DNA from: Paenochrobactrum gallinarii
GTDB taxonomy: Bacteria; Pseudomonadota; Alphaproteobacteria; Rhizobiales; Rhizobiaceae
NCBI RefSeq assembly: GCF_014205685.1
Contig: NZ_JACIIU010000011.1
Coordinates: 29,577-93,576, forward strand
Direction: 5' to 3'
Length of the DNA stretch: 64,000 bases
Under the pieces are notes generated by a model. That model had not been told where the DNA came from. It made no database searches and worked only from the letters and a program-made list of their open reading frames with translations. Position 1 is the first letter of the stretch. The number at the start of each line of letters is the position of its first letter. A program made the translations under genes and the position numbers. Below are positions 17,672 through 28,620 of the stretch, piece by piece.

Positions 17672-19342
17672 ATGTATCGTTATGACGAGTTTGACCGCGA
17701 TTTTGTGAAATCGCGTGTTGCCCAGTTTAAAGATCAGGTGGAGCGCCGCCTCTCTGGTGAAATGAGTGAAGACCAGTTCAAACCCTTGCGTTTGATGAAT
17801 GGTCTTTATCTGCAATTACATGCCTATATGCTGCGCGTGGCTATTCCTTACGGCACTTTGTCATCGCGGCAATTGCGCAAACTGGGCTCGATTGCACGGC
17901 GCTATGACCGTGGCTATGGCCATTTCACCACCAGACAAAATATCCAGTTCAACTGGCCGGCCTTGAAGGATGTGCCAGCCATTTTAGACGAATTGGCGGA
18001 AGTGGAAATGCACGCCATTCAAACATCGGGCAACTGTATCCGCAATGTGACAGCCGATCATTTTGCCGGTGCAGCTGCAGATGAAGTGGCTGACCCACGC
18101 CCTTTTGCCGAGATTTTGCGGCAGTGGTCGTCGCTGCATCCGGAATTTTCTTACCTGCCGCGTAAATTTAAAATTGCGATTGTTGGTGCTGATAATGACC
18201 GCGCTGCCATTCAGGTGCATGATATCGGCTTGCAGCTGAAGAAGAACGAAGTGGGCGCTTTGGGTTTGAGTGTCTATATTGGTGGCGGGCAGGGACGCAC
18301 GCCGATGGTGGCGCGCAAAATTCGTGAATTTTTGCCGGTTGAAGATATGCTGACTTATATCACAGCGATTGTGCGGGTTTATAATCTGCACGGGCGCCGC
18401 GATAATAAATATAAAGCGCGCATCAAAATTCTGGTGCATGAAACCGGCATTGACGAACTGGCACGAGAAATTGAAGCGCAATGGGAAGCAATCCGCCATA
18501 CGGATTTGAAACTGCCGCAAAGCGATATTGATGCCATTCAGCATTATTTTAAAATGCCGGACTTACCTGAACGGTCTGAAGGTTGGGTATTATTGGCACA
18601 AGCCCAAAAGGCCGATGAAGGTTTCAGTGCATGGGTGGCGCAAAATGTAACGCGTCACAAACATCCTGATTATGGTGTGGTGACAATTTCGCTAAAACCC
18701 ATTGGTGGTATTCCGGGTGATGCCAATGCTGAACAAATGGATTTGATTGCCGATATTGCGCAGCGTTTTTCATCTGATGAAATCCGCGTCAGTCACGAGC
18801 AAAATCTGGTGCTGCCGCATGTGGCCTTAGCTGATCTGAAAGCGGTTTATGATGCACTGAAAACCGAGCAATTGGTGACCGCCAATGCAGGGTTGATTAC
18901 TGATATTATTGCCTGTCCGGGGCTTGATTACTGTGCGCTTGCCAATGCGCGTGCCATTCCGGTGGCGCAGCGTATCAGCCAACGTTTTGGTGACCATCAG
19001 CGCCAGCTTGATATTGGTGATCTGAAGATTAAAATTTCCGGCTGCATTAATGCTTGCGGCCATCATCATGTTGGCCATATCGGCATTTTGGGCGTGGAGA
19101 AAAAGGGCGAGGAACTTTATCAGATAACGCTTGGTGGTTCGGCTGATGCGCATACCAGTATCGGCGATATTATCGGGCGGGGTTTTTCGTCTGAAGATAT
19201 TGTCGATGCCATTGAAAAACTGGTGGATGCTTATCTGGATGTACGGCTTGACCGGAGTGAAAACTTCCTGACGACTTATCGTCGTTTGGGGGCGGAACCG
19301 TTCAAGCAAGCCCTCTACGGTGAACGCGCCCATGCCGCCTGA
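17672..19342 (+). CDS. cysI: Sulfite reductase hemoprotein (CysI/NirA-like)
   Basis: A 556-residue siroheme/4Fe-4S enzyme that reduces sulfite to sulfide. Two ferredoxin-like/siroheme repeats are seen. The cluster cysteines are in ACPGLDYCALANAR (C-x5-C) and KISGCINACGHHH (C-x3-C) in the last third; YGHFTTRQNIQFNWP is the substrate-side motif of the first half. The lack of an adjacent cysJ suggests ferredoxin as donor. Its end overlaps cysH by 23 bp. Confidence 0.92.
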   Translation: MYRYDEFDRDFVKSRVAQFKDQVERRLSGEMSEDQFKPLRLMNGLYLQLHAYMLRVAIPYGTLSSRQLRKLGSIARRYDRGYGHFTTRQNIQFNWPALKDVPAILDELAEVEMHAIQTSGNCIRNVTADHFAGAAADEVADPRPFAEILRQWSSLHPEFSYLPRKFKIAIVGADNDRAAIQVHDIGLQLKKNEVGALGLSVYIGGGQGRTPMVARKIREFLPVEDMLTYITAIVRVYNLHGRRDNKYKARIKILVHETGIDELAREIEAQWEAIRHTDLKLPQSDIDAIQHYFKMPDLPERSEGWVLLAQAQKADEGFSAWVAQNVTRHKHPDYGVVTISLKPIGGIPGDANAEQMDLIADIAQRFSSDEIRVSHEQNLVLPHVALADLKAVYDALKTEQLVTANAGLITDIIACPGLDYCALANARAIPVAQRISQRFGDHQRQLDIGDLKIKISGCINACGHHHVGHIGILGVEKKGEELYQITLGGSADAHTSIGDIIGRGFSSEDIVDAIEKLVDAYLDVRLDRSENFLTTYRRLGAEPFKQALYGERAHAA

Positions 19343-20087
19343 GCCACAGCTAAACCAAGAGATGCGGGTGGCCGCACAGGCGCGATTGCTGGAAACAAGC
19401 CACGGCGCGCGTGAGCCACAGGTGATTATCGAGCAAGCGCATCGCGTTTTTGGCTTAGGCGCCTTGGCGCTGGTTTCTTCTTTCGGCGCGGAATCGGCGG
19501 TGCTTTTGCATATGGTGGCGCAAATTGATCCCAATATTCCGGTGCTGTTTTTAGATACGGGCAAGCATTTTACCGCGACATTGGACTATCGCCATCAGTT
19601 GACGCAACAATTAGGCTTGCAAAATGTGCAGGATATTACGCCTTTATCAGAAAGTTTGCGGCGTGATGATCGCTATGGCGCTTTATCGATGACGGATAAA
19701 GACCGTTGCTGCTTTTTGCGCAAAGTCGAGCCGATGACGAGGGCGGTTGCACCATTTAAGGCATGGATGACAGGACGCAAACAGTTTCAGGCTGCAACAC
19801 GCCAGCACTTGCCGAGCTTTGAGGCGGTTGGTGTGCGTATTCGCATCAATCCGCTGGCGCATTGGCAAAGCGATGATCTCATTGCCTATATGCGGCGTCA
19901 TGATTTGCCGGTGCATCCGCTGACTTTGCAAAATTATCGCTCCATCGGTTGCATGCCCTGCACACGCCCGGTTGAAGAGGGTGAGGATCAGCGCGCAGGG
20001 CGCTGGGCAGGCTCAGATAAAACCGAATGCGGCATTCATTTGAGCGGCTTGACGCAACAGCTGGAGCAAAAGGGAGCGATCAAATGA
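19320..20087 (+). CDS. cysH: Assimilatory adenylyl-sulfate (APS) reductase, CysH family
   Basis: A 255-residue thioredoxin-dependent reductase producing sulfite. The nucleotide-binding region is LVSSFGAESAVLLHM and FLDTGKHF. Paired cysteines (about 130-131, DRCCFLRK) and CMPC (211, 214) are the 4Fe-4S ligands that mark APS reductases rather than cluster-free PAPS reductases; KTECGIH holds the catalytic cysteine. The GTG start inside cysI is weakly supported; an ATG four codons later is an alternative. The stop overlaps the DUF934 ATG. Confidence 0.92.
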   Translation: MNAPMPPEPQLNQEMRVAAQARLLETSHGAREPQVIIEQAHRVFGLGALALVSSFGAESAVLLHMVAQIDPNIPVLFLDTGKHFTATLDYRHQLTQQLGLQNVQDITPLSESLRRDDRYGALSMTDKDRCCFLRKVEPMTRAVAPFKAWMTGRKQFQAATRQHLPSFEAVGVRIRINPLAHWQSDDLIAYMRRHDLPVHPLTLQNYRSIGCMPCTRPVEEGEDQRAGRWAGSDKTECGIHLSGLTQQLEQKGAIK

Positions 20088-20593
20088 GTGCTTATTTGTG
20101 GACGGCAGATGGTTTCAAGCCGGATGATTATCAGTTTCGGCAAGACCTGTCTGAGGAAGCAGATGCGGAAGCGGTATTGTTGCCGCTCAATATCTGGTTG
20201 CAGGAAGGTGAGGCTTTTCACGCGCAAACCAATCACCGGCTGGGGGTGCGGGTGGAAGCGGGCGAGGATATCTCGCCGCTTTTTTCAGCACTTGACCGAT
20301 TGTCACTGATTGCGCTGGATTTTCCGGCCTTTAATGACGGGCGCTCTTATTCAAAGGCAGAGCTGTTGCGTGCGCAAGGTTTTAAAGGGGAATTGCGTGC
20401 CGTAGGTGATGTGCTGATTGATCAGGCGGCTTTGATGCTGCGTTCTGGTTTTGATACACTGGAAGTGCGCCATCCGACAGCTTTAAAGCGTTTACAGGCA
20501 GGGGCATTGGTGGATACGCCTCATTATTATCAGCCGGGCTCCGGTTCCGTACGCCAGAAAGGCGAGTTTAGCTGGCGACGTTTCAGAGAATAG
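20084..20593 (+). CDS. DUF934 family protein, sulfite-reduction accessory
   Basis: A 169-residue protein with the DUF934 core (LIALDFPAFNDGRSYSKAEL, LRAVGDVLIDQAALMLRSGF). It is the standard last member of the cysI-cysH operon in alpha- and betaproteobacteria and is often annotated as an oxidoreductase accessory; the biochemical role is not established. The ATG overlaps the cysH stop as ATGA, showing translational coupling. Confidence 0.88.
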   Translation: MSAYLWTADGFKPDDYQFRQDLSEEADAEAVLLPLNIWLQEGEAFHAQTNHRLGVRVEAGEDISPLFSALDRLSLIALDFPAFNDGRSYSKAELLRAQGFKGELRAVGDVLIDQAALMLRSGFDTLEVRHPTALKRLQAGALVDTPHYYQPGSGSVRQKGEFSWRRFRE

Positions 20594-20691
20594 ATAAAAA
20601 CCGATATTCAGGCATTTTCGTTTGAACCCGGATGGGGTAATAAGCCCCTATCTGCAATGAGCGCATATCTTGTAACGGGAATGAAGTGAAA

Positions 20692-20994
20692 ATGATCCGT
20701 CATATCGTATTTTTTAGCGTCAAAGAGGGGCAGGATATTGATGTGGTGCGCGAGGGGCTGGAGCGCCTGAAAGCCATTCCGCATTCGGATGTGTTTGAAG
20801 TTTTACCAAACAGTAAAGTTGACCCGATGTGCGACCGGATTGATCTGGTTGTCTATGGCGAGTTTAAAGATGAAGCAGCCCTCTTTGCGTTTAAGGCCGA
20901 CCCTATCTATGCCGCCACCACCCAATATGTGCGCCCTATGCGTGAGATGCGCTTTTCCGCCGATGTGGAAACACTGCCTGGCGGCACAGTCTAA
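20692..20994 (+). CDS. Dabb (stress-responsive alpha/beta barrel) domain protein
   Basis: A 100-residue single-domain protein (MIRHIVFFSVKEGQDIDVVR ... YGEFKDEAALFAFKADPIY) of the Dabb family, a dimeric ferredoxin-like barrel. Known members have varied roles and no ligand can be assigned here. The ATG at 20692 gives the usual N-terminus; a GTG two codons upstream is equally close to the purine-rich site. It stands alone after the cys genes. Confidence 0.8.
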   Translation: MIRHIVFFSVKEGQDIDVVREGLERLKAIPHSDVFEVLPNSKVDPMCDRIDLVVYGEFKDEAALFAFKADPIYAATTQYVRPMREMRFSADVETLPGGTV

Positions 20995-21183
20995 GCGCAA
21001 TTTTTGTAAAATTGGCACGTAAACACAAAAAACACAGCGTTTATGTAAGGTCTGACAACAGAAATGTTGAAGAATGGCGCGAATAGTGGTTGTGTAAGCG
21101 TGAGCTTGATTAACTTTTCGCATTCGGCGTATGAACAACAAATCTTCCGGCCTCTTGTCAGGTCAATCAATCAGGAACTACAA

Positions 21184-21429
21184 ATGGACGATTATGAAAA
21201 ATATGCCACAGGTCTGATGATCGTATTCGGCGCTTTGATCATTGGTGGTCTTATGGCTGTTAATATCGTCGCGCATGACAAGCCGGGCTTTTTGTTTGCT
21301 CTGGGTGCTGCTGTTGTTGCCTGGTTCTCGGCTTTTGCGGTTATTTTTGACAAGCCGCGCCTTTATGGCGTGATGATTGCGGCAGCGATTGCGCTGGTTG
21401 GTGCGTCTATCACTGCTTATGTGACCTGA
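21184..21429 (+). CDS. Small integral membrane protein of unknown function
   Basis: An 81-residue protein with a short acidic start (MDDYEKYATG) and three hydrophobic stretches (about residues 10-28, 36-52 and 60-79), ending right after the last one. No family was recognised. The acidic head followed by helices recalls small subunits of respiratory oxidases, but that is only a resemblance. AGGA precedes the ATG, and a strong terminator follows, which supports it as a real single-gene unit. Confidence 0.65.
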   Translation: MDDYEKYATGLMIVFGALIIGGLMAVNIVAHDKPGFLFALGAAVVAWFSAFAVIFDKPRLYGVMIAAAIALVGASITAYVT

Positions 21430-21460
21430 GCCGGTCTGGTCGGTATTCATTTGGTTTTTT

Positions 21461-21499
21461 ACGCAATAACCCCGGTTCATCCGGGGTTATTGCGTTTTG
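21461..21499 (+). terminator. Intrinsic terminator after the small membrane protein gene
   Basis: A 15-bp perfect stem (acgcaataaccccgg / ccggggttattgcgt) with a 5-nt loop and TTTT downstream. Confidence 0.88.
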
Positions 21500-21598
21500 G
21501 CCGCACTATAAAGATAATAGTGATAAGTTTGACATAAAGATATGTTTATGTCATTAACTCAATAAATTGTGCCCGCTTGATAAGGTCTGGTGATTCTT

Positions 21599-24500
21599 AT
21601 GACGTCTTCTGTTGACGATCTTTTTGGTGCTGTTGCACCACGTACCGATGGTTCTGAAATTTTCACAAGCTTAAAAAAAGCTGCCAGTGAACGCATCATG
21701 ATACTTGACGGTGCGATGGGAACACAGATTCAGGGGCTTGGCTTTCATGAAGAGCATTTCCGTGGTGAGCGGTTTTCAGGTTGCGAATGCCATTTGCAGG
21801 GCAATAACGATCTTTTGACCCTGACCCAGCCGAAGGCAATTGAAGATATCCATTATGCCTATGCCATGGCTGGTGCGGATATTCTGGAAACCAACACATT
21901 CTCATCCACCTCCATTGCGCAGGCCGATTATGGTATGGAGCATGTGGTTTATGAGCTAAACCGTGATGGTGCGCGTCTGGCACGTCGTGCTGCTATCCGC
22001 GCCGAACAACAGGACGGCCGCCGCCGTTTTGTTGCCGGTGCCTTGGGGCCGACAAACCGTACCGCTTCGCTTTCGCCTGATGTCAATAATCCGGGCTACC
22101 GCGCCGTTACGTTTGATGATCTGCGCATTGCTTATGCCGAGCAGATCCATGGCCTCATTGATGGGGGCGCAGATATTATTCTGATTGAAACCATCTTTGA
22201 TACGCTGAACGCTAAGGCTGCGATTTTTGCCTGCGAACAGGTGTTTGAAGAAAAGCAGATCCGTCTGCCTTTGATGATTTCCGGCACTATTACCGACTTG
22301 TCGGGGCGCACGCTTTCCGGCCAGACACCAACTGCTTTCTGGTATTCATTGCGCCATGCCAAGCCGTTTTCTATCGGGCTTAACTGTGCGCTGGGCGCTA
22401 ATGCTATGCGCGCGCATCTGGCTGAAATTTCAAGCGTAGCAGATACATTTGTCTGTGCTTATCCGAATGCCGGTCTGCCAAACGAATTTGGCCGTTATGA
22501 TGAAACGCCTGAAGTGATGGCCGCGCAAATGGAAGGCTTTGCGCGTGAAGGCCTCGTCAATATTATGGGCGGCTGCTGTGGCTCGACGCCTGAACATATC
22601 GCAGCTCTGGCAGAAGTTGCGAAAAAATACCCACCCCGTAAACCAGCCAAACTTGAACCTTTGATGCGTTTGTCCGGCCTTGAGCCATTTACGCTTACCA
22701 AAGATATTCCGTTCGTCAATGTGGGCGAACGCACTAATATCACCGGTTCTGCCCGCTTCCGCAAACTCATCAAAGAAGGTGATTATGCCACCGCTTTGGA
22801 TGTGGCGCGTGATCAGGTCAGCAATGGTGCGCAGGTCATTGATATCAACATGGACGAAGGGCTGATCGACAGTCAGAAGGTCATGGTTGAATATTTGAAT
22901 CTGGTCGCATCCGAGCCTGATATTGCTCGTGTGCCGGTGATGATCGACAGCTCCAAATGGGAAGTCATCGAGGCCGGCCTTAAATGCGTGCAGGGCAAGC
23001 CGCTGGTCAACTCCATCTCGCTGAAAGAGGGTGAAGAAGCCTTCATCCATCATGCCAAGCTGGTGCGCGCTTATGGTGCGGCTGTGGTGGTGATGGCGTT
23101 TGACGAAACCGGTCAGGCTGACACACTTGAGCGAAAGGTTGAAATTTGTACCCGCGCTTATAAAATTCTGACCGAGGTAGTTGGTCTGCCGCCGGAAGAT
23201 ATCGTCTTTGACCCGAACGTCTTTGCGGTGGCGACCGGTATTGAAGAGCATAATAATTACGGTAATGATTTTATTGGTGCGACCAAGATCATTATTGAAA
23301 CCCTGCCGCATGTGCATGTGTCGGGTGGTATTTCCAATCTGTCCTTTTCGTTCCGCGGTAATGAGCCGGTGCGTGAAGCCATGCATGCGGTTTTCCTTTA
23401 TCATGCCATTCAGGTTGGCATGGATATGGGGATCGTTAATGCCGGCCAGCTGGCGGTTTATGAATCCATTGATCCGGAATTGCGTGAGGCTTGCGAAGAT
23501 GTGGTGTTAAACCGCCGTTCTGATGCGACGGAACGTTTGCTGGATTTGGCTGAACGTTATCGCGGCACGGCCGGTAAAGAAGCTAAAGCCAAGGATTTGA
23601 GCTGGCGCGAATTAAGCGTTGAAGAACGTATTTCCCATGCGCTGGTCAATGGTATCACTGAATTTATTGAAGCTGATACGGAAGAAGCCCGCCAAAAGGC
23701 CGAGCGTCCGCTGCATGTGATTGAAGGCCCGTTGATGGCCGGTATGAATGTGGTGGGTGATCTTTTTGGCTCCGGTAAAATGTTCCTGCCGCAGGTGGTG
23801 AAATCTGCCCGTGTGATGAAGCAGGCCGTGGCAGTGCTCTTGCCTTATATGGAAGAAGAAAAGCGCTTAAACGGCGGTGACGGTGAGCGTCAAAGTGCCG
23901 GAAAAGTGCTGATGGCAACCGTTAAGGGCGACGTTCATGATATTGGTAAAAATATCGTCGGCGTTGTGCTGGCCTGTAACAATTATGAGATCATCGATCT
24001 CGGCGTGATGGTTCCGGCTGCTAAAATTCTGCAAGTCGCGCGTGAGGAAAAAGTCGACATTATCGGCCTTTCCGGTCTGATTACGCCGTCATTGGACGAA
24101 ATGGTGCATGTGGCCGCCGAAATGGAGCGTGAAGGGCTTGATCTGCCATTGCTGATTGGTGGTGCAACCACCAGTCGCGTGCATACGGCTGTGAAAATCC
24201 ATCCGAAATATGAGCGTGGCCAAACTGTTTATGTGGTGGATGCCAGCCGCGCGGTGGGTGTCGTGTCGCAGCTTTTATCGCCTGATGCCAAGGCTGGTTA
24301 TGTGCAAAGCATCAAAGATGAATATGCCAAAGTGGCCGAAGCGCATGCCCGTAATGAAGCAGAAAAGCAGCGCCTGCCGCTGGCAAGTGCCCGCGCCAAT
24401 CCCTTTAAAATTGATTGGAGCAACTATCAGCCACCACGCCCTAGCTTCCTTGGCACTAAGGTGATTGATGATATCGATCTGGAAACATTGTCGGGCTATA

Positions 24501-25384
24501 TCGACTGGACACCTTTCTTCCAGACATGGGAGTTAAAGGGACGTTTTCCGGCGATTTTGGAAGATGAAAAACAGGGCGAAGCAGCACGCCAGCTTTATGG
24601 TGATGCACAAGCCTTGCTGAAAAAAATCATTGATGAAAAATGGTTCGTACCGCGTGCTGTAATCGGTTTCTGGCCAGCCAATGCGGTTGGCGATGATATC
24701 GAACTTTACGCGGATGAAAGCCGCACTGAACATTCTGATACATTCTTCACGCTGCGTCAGCAATTGTCGAAGCGCGGCGACCGCCCGAATGTAGCATTGT
24801 CCGATTTTGTTGCACCGAAAGATACCGGTAAGGCGGATTATGTCGGTGGTTTTGTGGTGACTGCCGGTATTGAGGAGGTGGCAATCTCGGAGCGTTTTGA
24901 ACGCGCCAATGATGATTATTCGGCCATTTTGGTCAAAGCTTTGGCTGACCGTTTTGCCGAAGCCTTTGCCGAAATGATGCATGAGCGGGTGCGTAAAGAA
25001 TATTGGGGCTACGCACCGGATGAAAGTTTTACCAATGAAGAATTGGTGTCGGAAAGCTATCAGGGTATCCGTCCGGCACCTGGTTATCCGGCACAGCCTG
25101 ATCATACTGAAAAAACCACGCTCTTCCGTCTGTTGGATGCCACCAATGCAACCGGCGTGGAACTGACCGAAAGCTATGCCATGTGGCCTGGCTCTTCTGT
25201 GTCAGGGCTCTATATCGGCCATCCGGATAGTTATTATTTCGGGGTGGCGAAGGTTGAGCGGGATCAGGTGGAAGATTATGCGCAACGTAAAGGCAAGAGC
25301 ATTGAGGAAGTGGAGCGCTGGCTCGGGCCTATTCTCAATTATATCCCCGGACAGGCGGCGAACACGAAAGAATCAGCTGCTTAA
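21599..25384 (+). CDS. metH: Cobalamin-dependent methionine synthase
   Basis: A 1261-residue enzyme that transfers a methyl group from methyl-tetrahydrofolate to homocysteine. Domains in order: homocysteine-binding with zinc cysteines (GLNCALG and GGCCGS, Cys 326-327), pterin-binding ([14 protein letters not shown]), cobalamin-binding with DVHDIG (Asp 778, His 780 lower axial ligand), and the reactivation domain ([19 protein letters not shown]). All four are complete. The ATG at 21599 is preferred over a GTG three codons upstream. No SAM or cobalamin riboswitch was seen in the 100 bp before it. Confidence 0.97.
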   Translation: MTSSVDDLFGAVAPRTDGSEIFTSLKKAASERIMILDGAMGTQIQGLGFHEEHFRGERFSGCECHLQGNNDLLTLTQPKAIEDIHYAYAMAGADILETNTFSSTSIAQADYGMEHVVYELNRDGARLARRAAIRAEQQDGRRRFVAGALGPTNRTASLSPDVNNPGYRAVTFDDLRIAYAEQIHGLIDGGADIILIETIFDTLNAKAAIFACEQVFEEKQIRLPLMISGTITDLSGRTLSGQTPTAFWYSLRHAKPFSIGLNCALGANAMRAHLAEISSVADTFVCAYPNAGLPNEFGRYDETPEVMAAQMEGFAREGLVNIMGGCCGSTPEHIAALAEVAKKYPPRKPAKLEPLMRLSGLEPFTLTKDIPFVNVGERTNITGSARFRKLIKEGDYATALDVARDQVSNGAQVIDINMDEGLIDSQKVMVEYLNLVASEPDIARVPVMIDSSKWEVIEAGLKCVQGKPLVNSISLKEGEEAFIHHAKLVRAYGAAVVVMAFDETGQADTLERKVEICTRAYKILTEVVGLPPEDIVFDPNVFAVATGIEEHNNYGNDFIGATKIIIETLPHVHVSGGISNLSFSFRGNEPVREAMHAVFLYHAIQVGMDMGIVNAGQLAVYESIDPELREACEDVVLNRRSDATERLLDLAERYRGTAGKEAKAKDLSWRELSVEERISHALVNGITEFIEADTEEARQKAERPLHVIEGPLMAGMNVVGDLFGSGKMFLPQVVKSARVMKQAVAVLLPYMEEEKRLNGGDGERQSAGKVLMATVKGDVHDIGKNIVGVVLACNNYEIIDLGVMVPAAKILQVAREEKVDIIGLSGLITPSLDEMVHVAAEMEREGLDLPLLIGGATTSRVHTAVKIHPKYERGQTVYVVDASRAVGVVSQLLSPDAKAGYVQSIKDEYAKVAEAHARNEAEKQRLPLASARANPFKIDWSNYQPPRPSFLGTKVIDDIDLETLSGYIDWTPFFQTWELKGRFPAILEDEKQGEAARQLYGDAQALLKKIIDEKWFVPRAVIGFWPANAVGDDIELYADESRTEHSDTFFTLRQQLSKRGDRPNVALSDFVAPKDTGKADYVGGFVVTAGIEEVAISERFERANDDYSAILVKALADRFAEAFAEMMHERVRKEYWGYAPDESFTNEELVSESYQGIRPAPGYPAQPDHTEKTTLFRLLDATNATGVELTESYAMWPGSSVSGLYIGHPDSYYFGVAKVERDQVEDYAQRKGKSIEEVERWLGPILNYIPGQAANTKESAA

Positions 25385-25402
25385 TCTTTAAGATTTATCA
25401 AA

Positions 25403-25446
25403 AAGAAGACCTGAGACTTGTCATTATTCTCAGGTCTTCTTTGTTT
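25403..25446 (+). terminator. Intrinsic terminator after metH
   Basis: A 13-bp perfect stem (aagaagacctgag / ctcaggtcttctt) with a 13-nt loop and a T-rich tail. Confidence 0.88.
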
Positions 25447-25645
25447 TTACGCATAATTATCTTTGTTTTTTGAAATAATATAAAAACTATACAAATGCCA
25501 ATGATAGCTTGTTTATTCTATCTGTGTTACTGTCAAAGTGTATAGCATTACGCATGTTTGTTTAAAGTATTTAAGCTTGTTTTAATATATAATCATAAGG
25601 CTCCCGTATAAATGTGGAAGCCTGTAATAACACGGGGTTTAAAAA

Positions 25646-26353
25646 ATGTTATGGGAAAGAATTTACAACGACGTCAGGTCGGTGGATGATGCTGCATGCC
25701 TGTTTAAGGTGATTGCGGATTTTGCTGTTCAATGCGGTTTTGATTATTGCACCTATAGTATCAGTATTCCTGCATTGAACTCGAAATCGAAGTTTTTTCT
25801 TTTTGATAATTGCCCGGAAAAATGGGGAGCAGAATATCGCGCTGCCAATGCCCATGAAAATGATCCGGTCATTCGTAGGGGGATGAAAAGCAATCAGCCG
25901 GTGGTCTGGTCGGAGGCAGTTTTTGCAGATGCCACAGCACTTTGGCAAAAAGCACGCCAATCAGGGCTTAATATCGGCATTTCGGTGCCGTGCTGGTCGG
26001 CGCATGGTGTGTTTGGTATGCTGAGCTTTATCCGGCGTGAAAAAGCCATCAGTGATGAGGAATTGCAGACGCTTTCTACCAAAATGCAGGTAATCGGCAG
26101 TCTTATTCATCTGTCGATGTATCAATTGCTGGAGGTGGAAAAGATCACCGGTATGCAGGATGTGACACTGACTGCGCGTGAACGGGAAATTATGCTCTGG
26201 ACGAGCGAAGGGAAAACGGCGGAGATTATCGGCGCCATCCTGAGTATTTCCACCCGCACGGTCAACTTCCACATCAGCAATGTTCTGACCAAGCTGATGG
26301 CGGTCAATAAAGTGCAGGCAGTGATGAAAGCTCGCACACTCGGACTACTTTAA
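25646..26353 (+). CDS. LuxR-type quorum-sensing regulator (solo)
   Basis: A 235-residue regulator with an N-terminal autoinducer-binding domain and a C-terminal LuxR helix-turn-helix. All six ligand-pocket positions conserved in TraR-type proteins are present: Trp60, Tyr64, Asp73, Pro74, Trp88 and Gly121. The DNA-binding part is LTAREREIMLWTSEGKTAEI followed by SISTRTVNFHISNVLTKL. No luxI-type synthase lies within this window, so it is a solo, or its synthase is elsewhere. The 200 bp upstream are AT-rich; no clear lux box was found. Confidence 0.9.
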   Translation: MLWERIYNDVRSVDDAACLFKVIADFAVQCGFDYCTYSISIPALNSKSKFFLFDNCPEKWGAEYRAANAHENDPVIRRGMKSNQPVVWSEAVFADATALWQKARQSGLNIGISVPCWSAHGVFGMLSFIRREKAISDEELQTLSTKMQVIGSLIHLSMYQLLEVEKITGMQDVTLTAREREIMLWTSEGKTAEIIGAILSISTRTVNFHISNVLTKLMAVNKVQAVMKARTLGLL

Positions 26354-26511
26354 TTGAACTATTGCCTATAGCGGTTTGGTCTGTAGGTATTTTTGGACTT
26401 GCTCATCTCACAAAATTTTATGCGAAGGACAGATTTTCGTCCTCAGGTCTCTGACCAAAGTGTCATCGAAGACCGCATTTAAAAATCACTTTTACAATCT
26501 GATAATTTTGC

Positions 26512-27441
26512 TCAGTCTTTTGTCATTTTTTGCAAGCGGGCTTTGGTATCTCTTGGTGCGTGCCAGCCGGTTTGGGCAAGCTTCTGCGAGCTTACCATCA
26601 AGGGGCCGGTGAGTGCCTGCAAGGCTTTTTGCTGGCCTGCCAGATTGGCCGCCAGTTCAAGCAGTTTATGCGGGAAAGGCACAAGCATTGGTTTGCGCCC
26701 CATGCCCTGACGCAGGCTTGAGATAATATCGGCAATAGTAACGGCTGACTGATCGGCAACCAGATAGGTTTCGCCGTCCGTGACTGATGTTGCTAAAACA
26801 TGGGCAATTGCATCACACAGCGCCTCTCTGTCGAGAAGGTTGCGCTTTTGTGTTTGATTGGCAAAGGGCAGCGGCAATGGCAGTTTAGCAAGTTTCACCA
26901 AGCGTGCGAGATTGCCGCCTGCACCTTTGCCGTAAACCAAAACGGGGCGCAGAATTGTAAAGCGCTTATCCTGTCCGTAAACTGCGTGGATAGCGTCCTC
27001 GGCCAGCAATTTGGCACGGCCATAATCGCGCTCGGGTTTGTTATCATCGCTTTCCGTTAAAATGCCTTCGCGTACCGATCCCGTTTGAACACCAATCGAA
27101 GATATAAAGACAAATTTACCGGCTATTTTGTTTTTTGCTGCCTGTGCAAGTTTTTCCGTCAATAGGCGGTTGGCCTTGTCGTAAGTCTCAGCTGGCAGTT
27201 CATGCATCACATGGGCAATGGCCGCCAGATGAATGACATGGACGCAATCTTCAACCAGTTTTTCAAAGGTTTTGATGTCGGCATCCGGTTCAGGCAACTG
27301 TGCCATATCGGCATGTCGTGAGCGCGATGTTGCTTTGACGTGATAGCCCCGGCTTTGCAAAAAAGGCACAAGCGCCCGACCTATAAAACCTGTTGCACCG
27401 GTTACAAGAACGCGCGGTGTTTTTTGTTTTACATCACTCAA
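26512..27441 (-). CDS. NAD-dependent epimerase/dehydratase (extended SDR)
   Basis: A 309-residue Rossmann-fold protein. The cofactor motif is VLVTGATGFIGRAL (about residues 11-24), FVFISSIGV carries the catalytic serine, and DYGRAKLLAE is the YxxxK pair. It resembles UDP-sugar 4-epimerase-like enzymes of polysaccharide synthesis, but no glycan genes are adjacent, so the substrate is open. The start appears to be TTG with AGGA upstream. It is divergent from cysD. Confidence 0.8.
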   Translation of the reverse strand: MSDVKQKTPRVLVTGATGFIGRALVPFLQSRGYHVKATSRSRHADMAQLPEPDADIKTFEKLVEDCVHVIHLAAIAHVMHELPAETYDKANRLLTEKLAQAAKNKIAGKFVFISSIGVQTGSVREGILTESDDNKPERDYGRAKLLAEDAIHAVYGQDKRFTILRPVLVYGKGAGGNLARLVKLAKLPLPLPFANQTQKRNLLDREALCDAIAHVLATSVTDGETYLVADQSAVTIADIISSLRQGMGRKPMLVPFPHKLLELAANLAGQQKALQALTGPLMVSSQKLAQTGWHAPRDTKARLQKMTKD

Positions 27442-27699
27442 AACTTAAATCCTGCCTGATTATATAAATGCCACTAAATTAGTAGGATTATCAATATGTT
27501 ATAAACTCCGCACTGTGGTTCGGGTATTATATTACTGGAAGGGAGCTGAAAGCGAGTAGGAATTTATCTGCGCTTTTGAATTTTCGCACATCCATCCTTT
27601 TAAATCAGCACGCCTTATCGCGATAATAATGCTCAAGGCATCGACGGTGCGGGCTTTGTAAACCTTGCGTCTGCCATCAGATCAATCGCGGGGAATAAT
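27442..27699. promoter_or_regulatory. Divergent spacer between the epimerase gene and cysD
   Basis: 258 bp that must hold the promoter of the cysD operon and of the epimerase gene. No convincing operator or RNA structure was recognised. Confidence 0.3.
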
Positions 27700-28620
27700 A
27701 TGCAGCTGGCAGCTTCGGTAAAAACATTAACTCATTTGGACAAACTTGAAGCAGAGGCCATACATATTTTCCGCGAAGTGGCGGCAAGCTTTTCCAAGCC
27801 GGTGATGCTTTATTCAGTGGGCAAGGATTCGTCTGTTTTATTGCATCTGGCACGCAAGGCTTTTTATCCGGCCAAATTGCCGTTTCCGCTGTTGCATGTC
27901 GATACGACATGGAAGTTTAAAGAGATGATTGCCTTTCGTGATCAGCGGGCGCGTGAGGATGGTTTTGAACTGCTGGTGCATATCAATCAGGATGCGGTTG
28001 AGCAGAATATCGGCCCGTTTTCGCATGGTTCCAATGTGCATACCCACATGTTTAAAACAGTGGCACTGCGGCAGGCGCTGGACAAGCACGGCTTTGATGC
28101 GGCCTTTGGCGGGGCGCGGCGTGATGAAGAAAAATCGCGTGCCAAAGAGCGGATATTTTCTTTTCGTAACAGCCAGCATGGCTGGGATCCGAAGCATCAG
28201 CGCCCTGAAATGTGGAAGATTTATAATACCCGTATTTCAACAGGTGAATCGATCCGGGTGTTTCCGCTTTCCAATTGGACGGAGCTGGATATCTGGCAAT
28301 ATATTATGCGGGAAAATATTCCGCTGGTGCCGCTTTATTTCGCAAAACCGCGGCCGGTTGTTGAGCGTGACGGCATGCTGATTATGGCCGATGATGACCG
28401 GCTGGTGCTGCGCGAGGGGGAAGAAATTCTCACGCGCGAAGTGCGGTTTCGCACCCTTGGTTGCTATCCGCTGACGGGGGCTATTCCGTCAGAAGCTGAC
28501 AGTCTCGCCGGTATTATCGAAGAAATGTTGCTCTCCAAAACCTCTGAGCGTGAAGGCCGGATGATTGACCGCGACGAAAGTGGTTCAATGGAAAAGAAAA
28601 AGCGTGAGGGATATTTCTGA
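27700..28620 (+). CDS. cysD: Sulfate adenylyltransferase subunit 2
   Basis: A 306-residue ATP sulfurylase small subunit that forms APS from ATP and sulfate. The PP-loop is [33 protein letters not shown] and [17 protein letters not shown] are family signatures. It starts the cysD-cysNC-cysQ-cbiZ run, overlapping cysNC by one base (TGATG). Confidence 0.96.
   Translation: MQLAASVKTLTHLDKLEAEAIHIFREVAASFSKPVMLYSVGKDSSVLLHLARKAFYPAKLPFPLLHVDTTWKFKEMIAFRDQRAREDGFELLVHINQDAVEQNIGPFSHGSNVHTHMFKTVALRQALDKHGFDAAFGGARRDEEKSRAKERIFSFRNSQHGWDPKHQRPEMWKIYNTRISTGESIRVFPLSNWTELDIWQYIMRENIPLVPLYFAKPRPVVERDGMLIMADDDRLVLREGEEILTREVRFRTLGCYPLTGAIPSEADSLAGIIEEMLLSKTSEREGRMIDRDESGSMEKKKREGYF

Noticed and set aside
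22430..23404. 324-codon minus-strand frame inside metH
   Set aside because: Full overlap with the conserved metH coding frame; composition is that of a shadow frame.
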